The notes beneath the pieces were generated by a model. It did no database searches and was not told where the DNA came from. It saw only the letters and a program-made list of their open reading frames with translations. Shown piece after piece: positions 41,587-42,728 of a stretch of DNA of 42,728 nt. The translations under genes and the position numbers were made by a program. Source of the stretch: Acetivibrio straminisolvens JCM 21531 (GTDB lineage Bacteria; Bacillota; Clostridia; Acetivibrionales; Acetivibrionaceae). The DNA lies in contig NZ_BAVR01000031.1 in the NCBI RefSeq assembly GCF_000521465.1, forward strand, positions 1 through 42,728. The letters are read 5' to 3'. Each line of letters opens with the position of its first letter. Positions within the stretch are counted from its first letter, which is position 1.

Positions 41587-42728
41587 GTGGCTAACTATAA
41601 AAAAGTAGATACAGCAAATCTAGACAAGATAATTAAGAAAACAGTTGAAGCCATAAACAACAGCAAAACAGAGTTGTTTGACATTGCTGAAAGCGCAAGG
41701 AAAGAATGCCTGAGGCTTGAAAGGGAGTTGACTGAGCTAAAGCATAAAACGGCTGAAGTTATTCAAAGTGTGGAAATTCTTGAGATTGCACTTAACGAAA
41801 GCAAGAAACAGCTAATGGTTGTGAGCAAAAATTACGATAAATATTCAGAGGATGAAATAAGAAAAACTTATGAGAAAGCGGACAATATTCGGGTTGAGCT
41901 TGCAATAAAGCGGGAACGGGAGCAGTATTATATCAAAAGAAGAAATGAATTGGAATTGCGGCTCAAAGAAGCCTACAAGACTGTTGAAAAAGCAGATAAC
42001 CTAATCTCACAGATTGGAGTATCACTGAGCTATCTTACCGGAGACCTTGAGAATGTGAGTCTGCAGCTTGAAGATATGAAACAGAGACGGCTTTTTGGAA
42101 TCCAGATAATAAAGGCTCAGGAAGAGGAGCGGCAGCGGGTTGCAAGGGAAATTCATGACGGTCCGGCCCAATCGATGTCCAATATCGTTTTAAAGGCGGA
42201 AATATGCGAAAGGTTGGTTGACTCTGAACCTGAAAAGGCAAAAGAGGAACTTAAAACTTTAAAGTCCGTTGTCAGAGAAACACTTCGGGATGTAAGAAAA
42301 ATAATATATGACTTAAGGCCGATGTCACTTGATGACTTAGGTTTGATACCAACCCTTCAAAGATATTTAGAGACCTATCAGGAAGAATCTAAAATAACAG
42401 TATCATTTAATACAAGGGGCAATTGTGAACAATTGAGACCTGTAGTATCGTTAACGGTTTTCAGACTTGTCCAGGAAGCCATCAATAATATTAAAAAGCA
42501 TGCTCATGCAGATAAAGTTACTATAAATCTTGAATTTATGGAAAAAGAACTAAAGCTCTATATATTAGACAATGGAGTAGGCTTTGACATTGGTTCTTTG
42601 AAAACAAGCGGAGAAAACATTAACGGAGGATTTGGTCTTATAAGCATGAGAGAAAGAGTTGAGCTTTTGGACGGTAAATTTGAAATTGATTCTACTATTG
42701 GTAATGGAACCAGACTTAATATAACTGG
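41587..42728 (+). CDS. degS: DegS-like sensor histidine kinase (partial, runs off the window)
   Basis: Cytoplasmic two-component kinase. The N-terminal half (about 1-170) is a long coiled coil with a DegS-type sensor region. The HisKA_3 box EEERQRVAREIHDGPAQ carries the phospho-acceptor His, and the ATPase domain has EAINNIKKHAHAD (N-box), DNGVGFD and GGFGLISMRERV. At least 380 residues; the last bases (GNGTRLNI) are near the expected C-terminus. GTG 41587 follows GGTGAGG. The usual partner, a DegU-like NarL-family regulator, would lie just beyond 42728. The 228 bases upstream hold no clear promoter. Confidence 0.9.
   Translation, partial: MANYKKVDTANLDKIIKKTVEAINNSKTELFDIAESARKECLRLERELTELKHKTAEVIQSVEILEIALNESKKQLMVVSKNYDKYSEDEIRKTYEKADNIRVELAIKREREQYYIKRRNELELRLKEAYKTVEKADNLISQIGVSLSYLTGDLENVSLQLEDMKQRRLFGIQIIKAQEEERQRVAREIHDGPAQSMSNIVLKAEICERLVDSEPEKAKEELKTLKSVVRETLRDVRKIIYDLRPMSLDDLGLIPTLQRYLETYQEESKITVSFNTRGNCEQLRPVVSLTVFRLVQEAINNIKKHAHADKVTINLEFMEKELKLYILDNGVGFDIGSLKTSGENINGGFGLISMRERVELLDGKFEIDSTIGNGTRLNIT

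Overview
The window is AT-rich, low-GC Firmicute DNA from a spore-forming, cellulosome-producing thermophilic clostridium. It is almost certainly Clostridium (Acetivibrio) thermocellum or a very close relative. The markers are a secreted GH43 enzyme with a type I dockerin whose repeats carry the Ser-Thr recognition pair, a SigI/RsgI sigma/anti-sigma pair whose anti-sigma factor ends in an arabinose-type carbohydrate-binding module (CBM42/AbfB), sporulation genes (spoVM, ylbJ), and strong AGGAGG ribosome sites.

Layout. 0.3-8.2 kb: housekeeping genes, namely RNase J, the tRNA-Met cytidine acetate ligase TmcAL (YlbM), a lipoprotein, ribosomal protein L25, an isolated cobT, a zinc-ribbon membrane protein and 5-formyl-THF cyclo-ligase. 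8.2-10.1 kb: a large serine recombinase preceded by a small unknown gene and an inverted repeat, probably a mobile-element remnant. 10.3-14.6 kb: an HD-GYP protein, an ApgM-family phosphoglycerate mutase, a metal-dependent hydrolase, an orphan OadG-like subunit and a small coiled-coil protein. 14.6-18.5 kb: an OmpR-type response regulator, its histidine kinase and an HtrA protease. 18.6-24.1 kb: a GAF/HD-GYP protein, glycogen synthase, endonuclease III and a GAF/GGDEF diguanylate cyclase. 24.1-30.9 kb: a conserved Firmicute block with spoVM (only 23 codons), rpmB, recG, rsmD, coaD, a coiled-coil protein and ylbJ.

31.2-39.9 kb is the accessory, biomass-related part: rsgI and sigI, a GH43-CBM6-CBM6-dockerin enzyme, a lipoprotein serpin and, divergently, a secreted CBM3-containing M60-like metallopeptidase. 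RsgI can sense arabinose-substituted polysaccharide outside the cell and release SigI; the neighbouring GH43 enzyme would attack the same polymer. The serpin and the cellulose-binding peptidase form a possible protease/inhibitor pair at the cell or substrate surface. 40.1-42.7 kb: a DUF362 protein and the start of a DegS-like sensor kinase that runs off the window.

A dominant oddity is that 18 genes are broken by 22 single-base frameshifts (19 missing bases, 3 extra), including housekeeping genes such as recG and glgA. In every case one base restores a full-length, family-typical protein. I read this as residual assembly indels rather than gene decay, and list those genes over their restored extents.
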